From Quillaja saponaria (taxonomy: Eukaryota > Streptophyta > Magnoliopsida > Fabales > Quillajaceae), in NCBI GenBank assembly GCA_029379385.1, contig CM055614.1, positions 21,061,994 through 21,125,993 of the forward strand: 64,000 bases of DNA. Direction: 5' to 3'. The position numbers and the translations under genes are program-made. The notes beneath the pieces were generated by a model. It saw only the letters and a program-made list of their open reading frames with translations. It was not told the origin of the DNA and did no database searches. Below, in pieces: positions 47,651 through 58,511 of this stretch; position 1 is the first letter of the stretch; each line of letters opens with the position of its first letter.

Positions 47651-49179
47651 AATAGAAGATACAGGGAGCAAGTAGAGAATTTGCAAACCTAGACTGGGCT
47701 AGGCTGCTTGATACAATTGGTCATTAGTTGATACTGGCAACACCCTTTTAGCAGTGTTTAGGAACAAAGTCACCTGATAATGTATATAGCTCCTAATCCT
47801 CTTGAAGTAGCATCATTAGTTGATCCAATTGGAAAATTTCAGCTTAAGTTTGAATTATTAGGCAATTACGCAGACTATACAAATTCCAAAACTTGTAGTA
47901 AAGCAGAATTATAAACAAAAAGTAGGCCATATGAGGCCCAAATTGGATTTGAACTTGAACAAGTCCAAGTGAGAAGTCATAACGTTCAGCTCTTTATTTG
48001 AAATTATTTTTTTTTGGCACGTATGGGATTGAAAAATGGGGTAAGTGTTGATAGATTTGCAAATTTTCTTTTGAACTTTTTCATTTTAGGCCATGTGATG
48101 GTTCAGATCTTATGAGACTAAAATCTCTCTGATTTTTTGACTTTATTCTGTTTTTACTGCTAAGCATTGTTTTACTGATCATTCCAACAGAATTTGTGTT
48201 TCCAAGTTTTAACAAAATAAACTTAAGATCATCCAAAATAACTTTGCCTAAAACATTCTATAAATCTTACTCAATAATTGAACGTATGAGTTACAAGGAT
48301 CTGAACAGTTCCTTATGGGTTTTTCTCTAGTACATCTACTAAAAGCAACGAATCCATAACTTTCGGGGCAAAATGATCGCTAGTCAACGATAATTTTTTA
48401 ACTTTTTTTTTTTTTAATACAGAAGTAGTAACCAAATTAAAAAAAATAAAAATTAACTCATATAAAACGATTTAATAATGAAATCTGAATTTTATTTTTT
48501 TTTCCAAATATTTTTTAGAGATACATGTTTACTTTATCAAATGAAAATCATTCAAAGATAAAAAAACAATAACAAAATATAAAATATATAGCCATGATTT
48601 GTGTATACTCTTAATTTCATTATTACAGCTAAAATAAATAAATAAAAATGTGACAACCTTATTGTCTAAGTTCAGCAATAATTCAGAAAATAATAAATTG
48701 ATAGGCTTTAAAACAAAAAAGAAAGTTATATATTGATACAGTTTGACAATAAATATAACTATTCAATTTAACAATTAAATTATTTTCTCTCATTTTTATG
48801 TATATTTTGTGAGGACAAAATTGTTTTATTAAAATTTTAATGGGTCAAAATTATTTTGTCCAAATTTCAATGAGATCAAAATTGTTTTACCTCAATTTTA
48901 GCGAGGGCATTTGAGTTACTGCATAAACGAGTGCATAAACGAGTCAACCTCAAACACACCAAAAACTTGACGAGCCAATCCTAGTTTTGGTAAAACTTGA
49001 TTTATTGTCACCCCTAAAATCAATTTAACTTTTATCGTGAAATTTGTCTCCTCTTAAAATTAAGAAAAATTAAGCATCAGAGTTGACTAGAATTCAAATC
49101 GAATAGCTTTGAATACTTTATTATTAGTATTTGAATTTGAATTTAACTATCAAATTCTAATGTCAAAAAGTCATAGTAA
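47650..49179. other. AT-rich spacer with a short degenerate tandem repeat
   Basis: No gene is seen. At about 48810-48910 a unit of about 31 bases recurs three times (GGACAAAATTGTTTTATTAA, GGTCAAAATTATTTTGTCCA, GATCAAAATTGTTTTACCTC and following bases ending in YAATTTYAATG-like sequence). Confidence 0.45.
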
Positions 49180-49578
49180 CTTTGTTTGGTAAATTTTTTA
49201 TAAAAGTTGTTGTGAGTAGTAAAAGCAATGACCAAGGTATTTGGTAAAACAAATCACAAGTTGCTGTGAATATAAAAAGTAAAAAAATAGACATCAATAA
49301 TTAAATATATATTTAGAGAAAGAAATTTAATGGTTTATAAATTAATTAAAGATATATTTGGTAATGTTCTAAAATTAATAAGGTGACTTTTGTACTTTTA
49401 ATTTTAAAAAGCCACAACTAATTTTAAAAGTATCACTTACGGTGCCTTTAAAAACGCTCATAACTTTTTAAAAATATTAGAAAAAACACTCCTAAAAAAT
49501 TATTAACTAAATAATATTTAGGTACTGTAACTTTTTGAAAATCAAAACACTCTTTTAAAAAGCATTACCAAATTAAAG
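49180..49578. mobile_element. MITE-like element with TTTGGTAA terminal inverted repeats
   Basis: The left end CTTTGTTTGGTAAATTTTTT (49180) is mirrored by the right end, which reads AAAAAGCATTACCAAATTAA and closes AAAG at 49578. Internal words such as AAAAGTTGTTGTGAGTAG, GCCTTTAAAAACGCTCATAA and ACTTTTTGAAAATCAAAACA are typical of hAT-type MITEs in plants. No coding capacity. Similar words recur at about 50000-50360 and 58640-58730, suggesting further relics of the same family. Confidence 0.5.
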
Positions 49579-51365
49579 GCTAAGGCTGACCACCACTGCA
49601 CTATGTAGTTTTTCCCCAACTTGGTTACAAAATGTCAATTGCATATTGTAAATCTTCAGCCACAACAATTGGCTGCCCCAACTTAAGATTAGTCATATGA
49701 AAGGACTGAGAAGTGAGACTAAAATGTAACTATGAAGAAAGAATAGTCTAATGTCTCTCATGCGTGAAGAAAAGAACACCTTGATGGGGAGGCTAGTAAT
49801 TAATAAATAGTAAGGTTTGAGGTAGTAAAATAAGTAAAGATTGTAAAAGTAATAATATTTCAAATTAAATAAATACAAATGGTTATATAAATTAATAATT
49901 ATATACATAATTTTTTTTAATAAATATCAAATACTTAACCAAATCAAATATTGATCTATTTGGTTAAGTTATGTATAAAATCATTGTGTGTAAAAATATT
50001 TTTTAAGTAAAATTGTTTAAAAATTACTTTATAAAAAGTAGAAAAAGTATTTGGATCATTTAATGTAAAAGTGCTGTAATATATAAAAAAAATTGTTTGA
50101 TTTTATTTTGTTAAAAATATTGAGTACCAAAATTACTAAAAAGACTAGTTTGACAAATATTATGGTTGTAGTTGTCTAAATAAAATAATTATTAAAATTC
50201 GATCTCTCATTATTTTCTATTTGGAAAAGCTTTTTTTTTTTTTTTTTTTTTCCTAATTTCAGCTTTTAGTAACTTTTAGGACTCTAAAAACTTAAAAATA
50301 CTTTTTCGAAAGTTTAAAAAAAATAATATCTATTACCAAACAGCTTTGTAGAAAAGTTTAATTAAAAAAACTATTTAAAAGCTAAACCAAAGAAAGGCAT
50401 TGTATCATTTGAATTTGATTTGCATTAAATTAAATTAGAAAAATTATTTGTATTTTATTTGAATTCATATTCAAATCTACTTCAAATTCGAATAATTAAA
50501 TTAAATTCGAATTCAAGTATAGAATAATTTGATTTGAATACTAGCCCTAAACTCCAAAACAGACATTCCCGTTTTTCGGTACAGTTTAAAGCCCAATCCC
50601 ATTAGCCCAAATAGATTATGGGCTACATTTGTGTTATCCATCCGTGTGCGCTTGTTAGATGTCTGGGACAGAGGACTCGTTGTATTTGCTACTACTAGCT
50701 GGTTTCTCAGCTTTTCTTTTCGTAATTCTTTTTTTACCCTATCTTTTTCTTATTTGTTAATAGGCCACATTTAAAGTATTTTTTTTCTCATGGTTTTGGG
50801 CATGGGTTTAAAATCAACCATACTTTTTTTTAGACCGCAAGATACTAATGTTTCCTTACTTGTTTATTTATATTATTTCATTATGAATGAAAATTATCCC
50901 ACTTATAAGTTTTTATTTTTATTTTTTTTATTTTAAAGATGGACAATTTGTTTTGTCAAAAACAAAAGGGCGAACTTGTTGTTATAATGCCAACAACAAA
51001 AACTCTAAAATTGTTTAGGAAAAAAATAGTGGTAAATCTAAAAAAAAATGATTGATTTCAAGATAATAAAATTAGAATATAGTATAATATGGAGTTCATT
51101 TTGTTATTTTGGTTTTTTTATCCCAAGTTGGATGTAACAAAGTTATCTCTATGTAGTTTTTAATATGTTAGAATTCTTTTGATACACTTGATGATTTTCA
51201 TGTATAATTTTATGTTGAGTGATAAATTGTTACAGATAAAAACTTAGTTTTTCCTGAAAAATGATTAGGTATTACACTATTAATAGGTATTAACAGGTTA
51301 AGAATTTATTTATAAAAGGATGCTTTTCTTTTAACTTCATATTATTTTTTTTGTATTGAGTTATA
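49579..51365. other. AT-rich spacer with MITE-like relics
   Basis: No gene is seen. At about 50000-50360 words related to the TTTGGTAA MITE recur without clear ends, and a 26-base poly-T run is present near 50231-50256. GAATTCGAATT-rich sequence lies at about 50400-50545. Confidence 0.4.
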
Positions 51366-51826
51366 TCTACACTATCCATAAAAGTGGCCTAATCAAAGAA
51401 ATTTTTGATTTTCTTAAATACCCTTACAAATTTTTACTATTATATAGTTATTTTTAATTGTTACTTTGCTTCAAAACACCCTTATGGTGTCTTATAACTT
51501 TTAATATAGTTTTTAATTCAAAATACCATACTAAAAAAGAGGATATTGTCTTCCTAAGTTTTGACTTCTTTTTAAACTAAAATTTCATCATTTATTAGAA
51601 AACTACTCTCTTTCTTCTATAATTAAGAAAAAAAAAAAAATAACAAAAAGCAAAAAACTTACCTATTATGAACTTCAATTAATCAATTATTTTTTTAAAA
51701 AAAGTCAACCTCTTTCAAAACTTATATCATTCCCTTCATTTTATACAACAATATTAATATTTTTTTACATTATTTCTTAAATAAAAAAAATACTTGAACA
51801 CGTGCTTGCATGTGCGATGGAGCTAG
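51366..51826 (+). mobile_element. Helitron-like non-autonomous element
   Basis: The 5' end reads TCTACACTATCCATAAAAGT directly after an A (51365). The 3' end has a short hairpin (CACGTGC-TT-GCATGTG, with a wobble pair, 51800-51815) followed 7 bases on by CTAG (51823-51826) and then T. TC at the start, a hairpin before CTRR, and insertion between A and T without a target duplication are the three diagnostic marks of Helitrons. At 461 bp it encodes no Rep/helicase. Sequence related to its interior recurs at about 52224-52350. Confidence 0.6.
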
Positions 51827-51829
51827 TAA

Positions 51830-52850
51830 TTTTATATGTCAATAGTAATTCAAATTGAATTTCAGATTTTTTTTGTTTGTTTATGTAACTAATAATCTTA
51901 ATTTTCTTAGTTTTTGTCAACTTTATGAATTGAAAATTTAAAAATTACTATTAAATAAAAGAAATATTAAGATTACAGTTTTTATGATTATAATATTATT
52001 TTTAAAATTTTAATTTATAAAAAATATTTATATTTTTTTAATAATTATGTGTCAATAATAGTTAATATTGAATTTCTCAATTTTTTTTGTTTAATAAGTT
52101 TCTAATAATTATAATATTTTTTAGTTCTCAATTATATGAAATATATATTTTTAAATTATGAATAAAAATAAAAATGTTTAGAGTATAGTTTCATAATTAT
52201 ATATTATTATTTTAACTTTTAGGGAAGAAATTTTATCTTCTTAAATAATCTATTAGTTTTTACTATTACATAAATAATTTTTAGTTGTTATTTTATTTCA
52301 AATAGTCTATTTAACTTATTTTTATTTTTTACTTCTTTCATAATTCTTCTCCATATAATATTAATATGATTGTAATTAAATTAATTTTTTTATCCTAATT
52401 CTTTTCAATATTAATAAATTTATAATTTTTTAATAACTATATATCAATAATAATTAGAATTAAATTCTTCAATTATAATATTATAATGATAATGTTGACT
52501 TAATGTTGGCTTGAATTTCTACAACAATATGGTCATAACTTGGAAGGTTGACATTTGAATTATTTAAAACTTTTTTTTAATTTTATTTTAAGAAAAAAGC
52601 CAACCCAACACAGTCGGTCGAAGATAGTAACAAGTATACAAAGAAGAGAAAAATACTCCAAACCCATAATTAGGCCCAGGATTCAGGAAGAAGAGAAAAA
52701 GACAGAAAGCTTTCAACTTTTAAGAAGAGAAAAAGACATGGAATCTACACCGTTGGTACCATATTGATGGTGGAAAAGAGGGAACGGTGGATGAAATATC
52801 CATGTCATCAATCCGTTAAAAATGGTATATCAAAAGAAGCGAAGCGCGCT
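51830..52850. repeat. AT-rich duplicated segments downstream of the Helitron-like element
   Basis: A segment at about 51836-52015 (GTCAATAGTAATTCAAATTG, TTTTTTTTGTTTGTTTATG, GATTATAATATTATTTTTA) recurs in diverged form at about 52048-52215. A block at 52224-52350 resembles the Helitron-like interior at 51400-51480. No gene is seen. The stretch 52555-52767 is open but has no recognisable content. Confidence 0.45.
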
Positions 52851-52870
52851 TTTAAAAACGTGGACCGCCG

Positions 52871-52878
52871 TTTGGCGC
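52871..52878 (+). promoter_or_regulatory. Candidate E2F site upstream of the HMGB gene
   Basis: TTTGGCGC matches the E2F consensus TTTSSCGC, 159 bases before the HMGB start codon and just before a TA-rich core-promoter region. A second GCGCGC lies 24 bases upstream (about 52847). E2F sites are common at S-phase genes in plants, which would suit a chromatin protein. Function is inferred. Confidence 0.45.
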
Positions 52879-52937
52879 TAAACTCAAAATCGAAAAGTAA
52901 AATAAATTTGCATTTCCCTCTTCTTTAATTTCATCAT

Positions 52938-52940
<3 letters not shown>

Positions 52941-52968
<28 letters not shown>

Positions 52969-52969
52969 A
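52941..52969. repeat. TA microsatellite in the HMGB promoter
   Basis: An uninterrupted run of about 14 TA units lies 68 bases before the HMGB ATG, where a TATA box would be expected. It may serve as the core promoter, and its length may vary between individuals. Confidence 0.85.
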
Positions 52970-53036
52970 TCTTGTTTCATTGTAGGTCTGGGACTTCAAA
53001 TCAATTTCTTCATATCTCTCTCGGATCAGATCAGAA

Positions 53037-54388
53037 ATGGCGGGCAGAGGATCGTCGAAGCCGAATCCACCAAAGTCTAGGAAGAGAGTGGATGCTGCTG
53101 AATCTCCTGCTTCTGTTGCTTCACTCGTTCGCGGCAAGGATGGCAGTGCTTTTGCTCGATGGTATCTATCTACCTATCTCTCTCTTGTACATTCTTAAAG
53201 AGATTTTGCTTTTGCTTTTGGAAATTGTTCGGTGGATCTATTTTCGTTTCAACAGGAATTTAATTTCAGAGTTCTTCATCTGTCTCTGTCTGCACAATTT
53301 TTAATTATGTTTATGTTCCATTTCTTGATGCTACTTGTAGTGAGGAGTGTAGCAAGGATGTTCCAGTTGCTCTCATCAACATGCACAGTTGTAGCCTTGA
53401 AGCTAAAATCAAAATGAATCTGGGTATTGTTCTTTTTTCTTGTTCATTTTTGTTATGTGGGTATTGTTCTTTTTATTGTCTAGTACAATCACTCAATTGC
53501 TGGCTAATTACGGTTAGTTGTTTGGTTCAGAGTCCCAGGTTGTGGAGACACCTGCTGAGGTCAAGAAGCCAGCAGAGAGGTAATTTGGACTGTTCGTTTT
53601 GTCCAATGGGGTTTGAGATTGGGGTTACTAAAATAGACTTTATATTTTGCTTTGAAATTGTTTAGGAAGAGAACAAAATCAACAGAACCAAAGCCTAAAA
53701 AGGCTAAACTTGGCAAGTCTAAGAAGGACAAGGATCCTAACATGCCCAAGCGTCCTCCTACTGCCTTTTTTCTCTTTATGTAAAGCTTCACTCTTCATCC
53801 TATCCTATTTACATATTATTATGTGTATGGTATGGATTACAAGTATTAATATGGGGAAAATAAATGCTTCAGGGATGACTTCAGGAAAGAATTTAAGGAA
53901 GCAAATCCTAATTCCAAGGATGTTAAAGTGGTAATGGAACTCATCAAATCTTGAAACCTGGTTGTTTGTTTGATCAGCTGGACATGCTGACACTGTTTTG
54001 CTTATTACATTCAGGTTGCTAAAGAAGGTGGTGTGAGGTGGAAGTCTATGACTGATGAAGTGAGTCAAAAGTCTATTCTTAATATAGATTCTTATGGCCA
54101 ATATATGTAATTATATGGTGATCTAACTCTTTTCATGGCCTCATTGAATCAGGAGAAAAAGCACTATTTGGATAAAGTTGCTGAGCTGAAGGCTGAATAT
54201 GAGAAGGCCATGGAGAGTTATAATTCTGAAGATGAACATGTAAGATTTTCTGTTTACTTCAACTGAATATTTGGTTAGTTTTATTTCCCTCCTTGTGAAC
54301 CTGTTTGTTTTTGTTTGTCTAGGGTGAAGAGGGATCTGATAAAGAAGCTTCAGTGAAGGAAGTGGAGGAAATATCTGATGGGGAGTAG
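53037..54388 (+). CDS. HMGB7: Single HMG-box chromatin protein, HMGB7-like
   Basis: Eight exons: 53037-53161, 53341-53423, 53531-53579, 53666-53779, 53873-53930, 54015-54059, 54153-54239 and 54323-54388. All introns are GT-AG, phases match throughout, and the product is 208 residues. The N-terminal part (about 1-69) carries the block DGSAFARCEECSKDVPVALI-NMHSCSLEAKIKMNL, with Cys and His spaced like a zinc-binding motif, seen in plant HMGB6/7-type proteins. A Lys-rich linker (about 86-109) leads to an HMG box (about 110-185: MPKRPPTAFFLFMDDFRKEF, GGVRWKSMTDEEKKHYLDKV). A short acidic tail closes the protein. HMG boxes bend DNA in the nucleus and help chromatin assembly. The closest relative from memory is Arabidopsis At5g23420, named HMGB6 or HMGB7 in different sources. 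It converges on the LRR gene downstream. Confidence 0.9.
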
Positions 54389-55086
54389 AATTTGGTGTTT
54401 CTAGTATCAGTTTTTGTGGATTTTTCTCATATGTGCCCTATCTAGGATTGTACATTTTGAAATATGTTCTAGGCTAGTAGTTAAGGTAAATAGGTTAGTG
54501 ACTTGCAACTCAATAGCTGCTTTTTCATTTTTTAGCTATTTTGATGTCCTTTCTCTGAATTGATCTTCACTGATATAGTGCTACCTTGTCCTTGTTTCAA
54601 AAGAGATAAGGTTATGTGCTAATTCTTTCCCTCACTTAGTGGTTAAACTCTTTCTTAAGGCAACGTTGTAACAATGAATTTTCGTTCTGAAATGGTGCAG
54701 TGGTAGAGGACTGCAATAAATTTCCTTGATTGACTTTAATATATAAATTGAAGCAGAAGCAAACTCTTCTAAACATTGTTTTCAAGAAACATTGCTTATT
54801 GCTCTGAAATGGTGCACTGGTACTGTAATAAATTTCCTTTATTCACTTTGATATAGAAAATGATACGGAAGCACATTGCAATTCTTCTAAACATTGTTTT
54901 AAGTAACATTGCTGTTAATAGTAACTGGGGAAAGAATGAGCTTCGAGAATGCTACATGGATAAAGAAAAAAAAAGCGAGGTATACGACTCTTGTAGAGAT
55001 AGATTCTATTCCTTAAGAATGGTCATAAGGCATGAGCTTACTACTGCGGCAATTGAGTCAGCAACTTACTGGCCCAGTTCTTATTT
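54389..55086. other. Convergent intergenic region between HMGB and LRR genes
   Basis: About 700 bases separate the two stop codons. The first part (to about 54660) is the probable HMGB 3' UTR. The middle contains a tandem duplication (54685-54913). The last part (54914-55086) is the probable LRR 3' UTR on the minus strand. No other gene is supported. Confidence 0.6.
54685..54913. repeat. Tandem duplication of a ~113-bp unit
   Basis: Unit 1 (54685-54797) and unit 2 (about 54801-54913) share TCTGAAATGGTGCASTGGTA, CTG-AATAAATTTCCTT, ATTSACTTTRATATA, GAAGCA, CAA-TTCTTCTAAACATTGTT and AACATTGCT. They differ by scattered substitutions and small indels. It lies between two convergent genes and could supply duplicated 3'-end signals. 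Confidence 0.8.
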
Positions 55087-56859
55087 TTAACCCCTGCAAG
55101 GTGGCAACGGTTTTCCACATAAGCAGTTATTGTGAGCATATGCAGCTGGAGGGAAGATATTAAACGGTCTCCCTTGTGGTATTTCTCCGCACAGCAAGTT
55201 TGCTCTGAAGCTTGCATGCCTCAGATCTGCAATCTGCAACAAGCTATTTGGAATTCCCCCAGTTAGCCCATTGATAGATAGGTCAAGCCACTCAAGTTTT
55301 AACAGAAGCCCTAGACTTGAAGGAATGGTTCCTGTTATGTGGTTCCTAGATGTGTCCAGCCTTTCAAGTTCAATCAAGTTTGAGATTGAACCCGGGATGT
55401 GGCCTGATATCTTGTTGCTTGCTATATTTAGCACCTTCAAGCTCATGCCTTCAGTGAATTCTGGTATACCACCAGAAATTTGATTTCTTGATACATCAAA
55501 AACCTCCAAAAATCTGCTCGTCCTGTTATTTATGATCCTGGAGAGTGGCCCCACTATCTGATTTGAATGCAAGTCAATTAAAGAGACCCCTGCTGGGAAT
55601 TTGATTTCAGAAACATCAAATTTCAACTGGTTGTTAGCCAACTTGACCTTTTGCAAGGAGGACATGTTTGTGAAGAAATTTGAAATCCCATCAGTGAAAT
55701 AATTGTCTGATAGGTCTATGGAGCTCAAAGAGTCAGGTTTTGCAAAGCTTGGGAGGGTCCCTTTTAGTTTGCAGCCTGCTAAGTGGACATCAGAAAGTTG
55801 CCTGCTTCTGATCCAGTTAGGAACAGTTCCTAAGCTGAAATTGTTGTAAGACAGGTCTATTGACAAAAGAGAAGGGATTCCATTACTAATAGTACCTGGT
55901 AAGGGATCTGAGAGTCCATTTCTAGATAGATTAAGGTACCAGAGGTTCTGTAATCTTGAAATGGATAGTGGAATATGACCTGTGAGTTGATTAGCACTCA
56001 ACTGAAGACTGGTCAAGGATTTAAGGCTTCCGATCTGGTCTGGGATGTTTCCTGTGAGTTTGTTATTGCTCAGGGACAAGTCTAAAAGATTTACCAAGCT
56101 GAACAAAGAAGCTGGAATCTGTCCGGTGAACTGATTATTGGAGAGGTCAATAAAAGTTAGATTTTTGAACTGCCCAACGAATTCCGGGATAGTGCTGGAT
56201 AACAAATTGTAGCTAAGATCAAGATATTGTAAATTCTGGAGACTTTTGAAAGTGAGTGGAACTGGACCTGTTAGGAGATTTCTTGCTACAGTGATTTGCA
56301 TAAGGTTTTTAAAACTTCCCAGGGTTGAAGGAATCTGGCCTCTCAGATGGTTCCCATTCAGTGAGAGGGTCTGCAGTAGAGCCAAATGCCCAAGACCCGG
56401 AGGAATGTTCCCCCCAAGGGAATTGTCTTCCAGTACCAGTTGGCTGAGGTGAGTCAAATTTGAGAAGCTCTCAGGAATTCTTCCTGTAATATGTTTCATT
56501 CCACTTATCACCATTATCTCCAAGAAATGCAAATTTCCCAGATAAGGGGACAGAGTTCCCCTCATATAAATGTCACTGTCTTTATCATTCCTCTGCAACT
56601 GCAATCCAGTAACTCTTCCAGTGACTGGGTTACACTGAACCCCCTCCCAACCTCCATCACAGCAGTCTGGGCCTGTCCATGAAGATAGAATGTCTGTAGT
56701 GTCCTTCAAAATTCTGGCTTTGAAGCCGAGAAGAGAAGCTCTATCTGCTGCTGAACAAACTGCTGGGGCTAGTGCTGTTGTTTGAGAAATATTTTCTGAG
56801 AAAATATCTAGAAAGGAAAGTATCAGCAAAAGGTTGAAAACCCATCTCAGAAATTGCAT
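55087..56859 (-). CDS. Secreted leucine-rich-repeat protein, At5g23400-like
   Basis: Intronless, complete, 590 residues. Residues 1 to about 25 form a signal peptide (RWVFNLLLILSFLDIF). An N-terminal LRR cap follows (CSAADRASLLGFKARI, SSWTGPDCCDGGWEGVQC, about 35-76). About 18-20 plant-type LRRs of about 24 residues follow with the LxGxIPxxLxxLxxLxxLxLxxNxL pattern (about 100-555). The protein ends in a cysteine-paired C-cap (LLCGEIPQG, CLCGKPLPPC). There is no transmembrane helix, kinase domain or clear GPI signal, so it is predicted to act in the apoplast or cell wall, like polygalacturonase-inhibitor or DRT100-type LRR proteins. Many NxS/T sites suggest glycosylation. Ligand unknown. Length and neighbour (HMGB) agree with Arabidopsis At5g23400 from memory. 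Confidence 0.9.
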   Translation of the reverse strand: MQFLRWVFNLLLILSFLDIFSENISQTTALAPAVCSAADRASLLGFKARILKDTTDILSSWTGPDCCDGGWEGVQCNPVTGRVTGLQLQRNDKDSDIYMRGTLSPYLGNLHFLEIMVISGMKHITGRIPESFSNLTHLSQLVLEDNSLGGNIPPGLGHLALLQTLSLNGNHLRGQIPSTLGSFKNLMQITVARNLLTGPVPLTFKSLQNLQYLDLSYNLLSSTIPEFVGQFKNLTFIDLSNNQFTGQIPASLFSLVNLLDLSLSNNKLTGNIPDQIGSLKSLTSLQLSANQLTGHIPLSISRLQNLWYLNLSRNGLSDPLPGTISNGIPSLLSIDLSYNNFSLGTVPNWIRSRQLSDVHLAGCKLKGTLPSFAKPDSLSSIDLSDNYFTDGISNFFTNMSSLQKVKLANNQLKFDVSEIKFPAGVSLIDLHSNQIVGPLSRIINNRTSRFLEVFDVSRNQISGGIPEFTEGMSLKVLNIASNKISGHIPGSISNLIELERLDTSRNHITGTIPSSLGLLLKLEWLDLSINGLTGGIPNSLLQIADLRHASFRANLLCGEIPQGRPFNIFPPAAYAHNNCLCGKPLPPCRG

Positions 56860-57150
56860 ATTGGAAGGCAGGTTTAGATGAGATTAGATGGATCCCTGAA
56901 AATAGAAGCAATTTTGATCTTTCAGTGAAGTTTGGGATCTGACAATAGAACTCTGATGAGTTGGGAAAAATATAATTTACTACGGAAAAGGTTGAAAAAG
57001 TACCAAAGCCGACATGGGTTGATTCTATTTCTTCACGTAGACAGGAAGGTATAATGATGACAAGAATTGTAGAAAAGAAAAGAAAAGAAAAGAAAATTAT
57101 GAATGCAAGTGTGATTGAGAATTATAATTCTAAGAGACTTGAACAATCTC

Positions 57151-57160
57151 TTTATTTATA
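57151..57160 (-). promoter_or_regulatory. TATA box of the LRR gene
   Basis: On the minus strand TATAAATAAA lies about 290 bases upstream of the LRR start codon. The sequence between includes an AAAAG-repeat (57074-57097), which is a CT-type pyrimidine tract on the transcribed side, as seen in plant 5' leaders. Confidence 0.5.
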
Positions 57161-58322
57161 CTAATCAAAAGGAAAATAGGGATGGGGATTTTATAAAGAC
57201 GTTCACATGAAAATTTGTGACCGTTTGATGGATCACGCGGACCCTTAAATCATTTTGAATGTTGGAGCGCACTAGATTCAAATTCTTCCACCTTTTACAA
57301 AATCAATCTTACTATGCTCTTCCACAAGTTTCATCTGAACTACTAATTACCAGTTCTTCTTTGTCTGCCTTCCACAAACTACTTCAGAAAACGTGTTTTT
57401 TTTTAATCACCTCGTAAAACACTCATAATGTTCCTCATTATTCTTGTTTCATTAATTAGTGTTATAGTCATATAATTCTCATGTTAATTCTTAAGTTTAA
57501 TCTTTGTAACAAATGTGATTACAAATTTCTAATTATTAATCTAATTGGACCAAAATCTATTATATTTATTCTCATATTTAGTAGGGTCACTACTACTACC
57601 CTAAATTATCTCCAAAAAGTAAGGACAATATTGAAAATGATTGTAGATTTTTTCTTATTCTGGACCAAATTTTCCTTTCCTCACAGAAATTCAAATGGGT
57701 AAATATACTTTATGGACCAACATATTTCTATTTGTCTTATTATTGCTTTTATTTTTAGGGTTTCTGATTGAAAATATGAATGCAAATGAACTAAGTTTTT
57801 TGTGAACAAGCACGTTAGGTACGAGTCGAGCTTGATTTATTTTTAAATAAGTCGAGTTTGAGTTTTATTGTAGGATTCATATAGAAAACTCGTGAGCTCA
57901 CACTTTACCAAATTTGACTTGGAAACTTGCGAGCTGAGCTAGTTTAATATATATTATTAATATTTTATATAAATTTATAATAAATATATTTGCATAGAAA
58001 GTGAAACTTAAGAGGTGATTTACGATGGTGATTATTTTCATTCTTTGATCTCCAATTTGTTAAGGTTTGAATCCTTTTTACCATTGTAAGGAATATTTTC
58101 TTTTTATTTTTTGTTAGAGATCCCTTAACAGATTAGGCACATGAATTTTAAACAAATACGAGTCGAGTTCGAGCCTGTTTAAAATCTAATGAACTAAGCC
58201 TAATTATGTTAAATCTCAACTCATGTTTAAATAATTTCTATCCTTAATGAAAGGCACATGCATGTATAATGTCTATGGAAATGTTCTTTAATTTTTCTTT
58301 CTTTTTGCATGAACAAAAATAT
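57161..58322. other. Upstream flank of the LRR gene, no gene seen
   Basis: AT-rich non-coding sequence. A block at about 57810-58220 with CGAGTCGAGCTTGA, ACTCGTGAGCTC, AAATACGAGTCGAGTTCGAG and AATCTCAACTC reads like a diverged plant repeat of the GAGTCGAGC type. It has no coding capacity. Confidence 0.45.
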
Positions 58323-58511
58323 GGATTTTTTTAATGGGTGCCCTAAGGACACTTGTTAAGTTGTAATAAATATATAATTAAAAATTTCTAAAAGTAGTAA
58401 TTCATGTATTAAATATAATTAAAATCATGATCAACTACCACAATAAATGTTACAAACTTTTTATTTATAGAACCTTAACAAGTGCCCTTAGGGTACCTGT
58501 TAGAAAAATCC
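58323..58511. mobile_element. Foldback MITE, Mutator-like
   Basis: The left arm GGATTTTTTTAATGGGTGCC... (58323-58360, ending ACACTTGTTAAG) is mirrored by the right arm (58474-58511, CTTAACAAGTGCCC... ending AAAAATCC), with 38 bases paired at about 85-90% identity. The interior is about 110 bases and AT-rich. CAAAAATAT before the left arm and TAAAAATAT after the right arm give an imperfect 9-bp direct repeat. Long arms plus a 9-bp duplication fit the Mutator-like class. No coding capacity. Confidence 0.65.

Noticed and set aside
52555..52767. 70-codon Lys/Arg-rich frame before the HMGB promoter
   Set aside because: Purine-rich simple sequence gives the Lys/Arg/Glu content. No family recognised and no exon signals.
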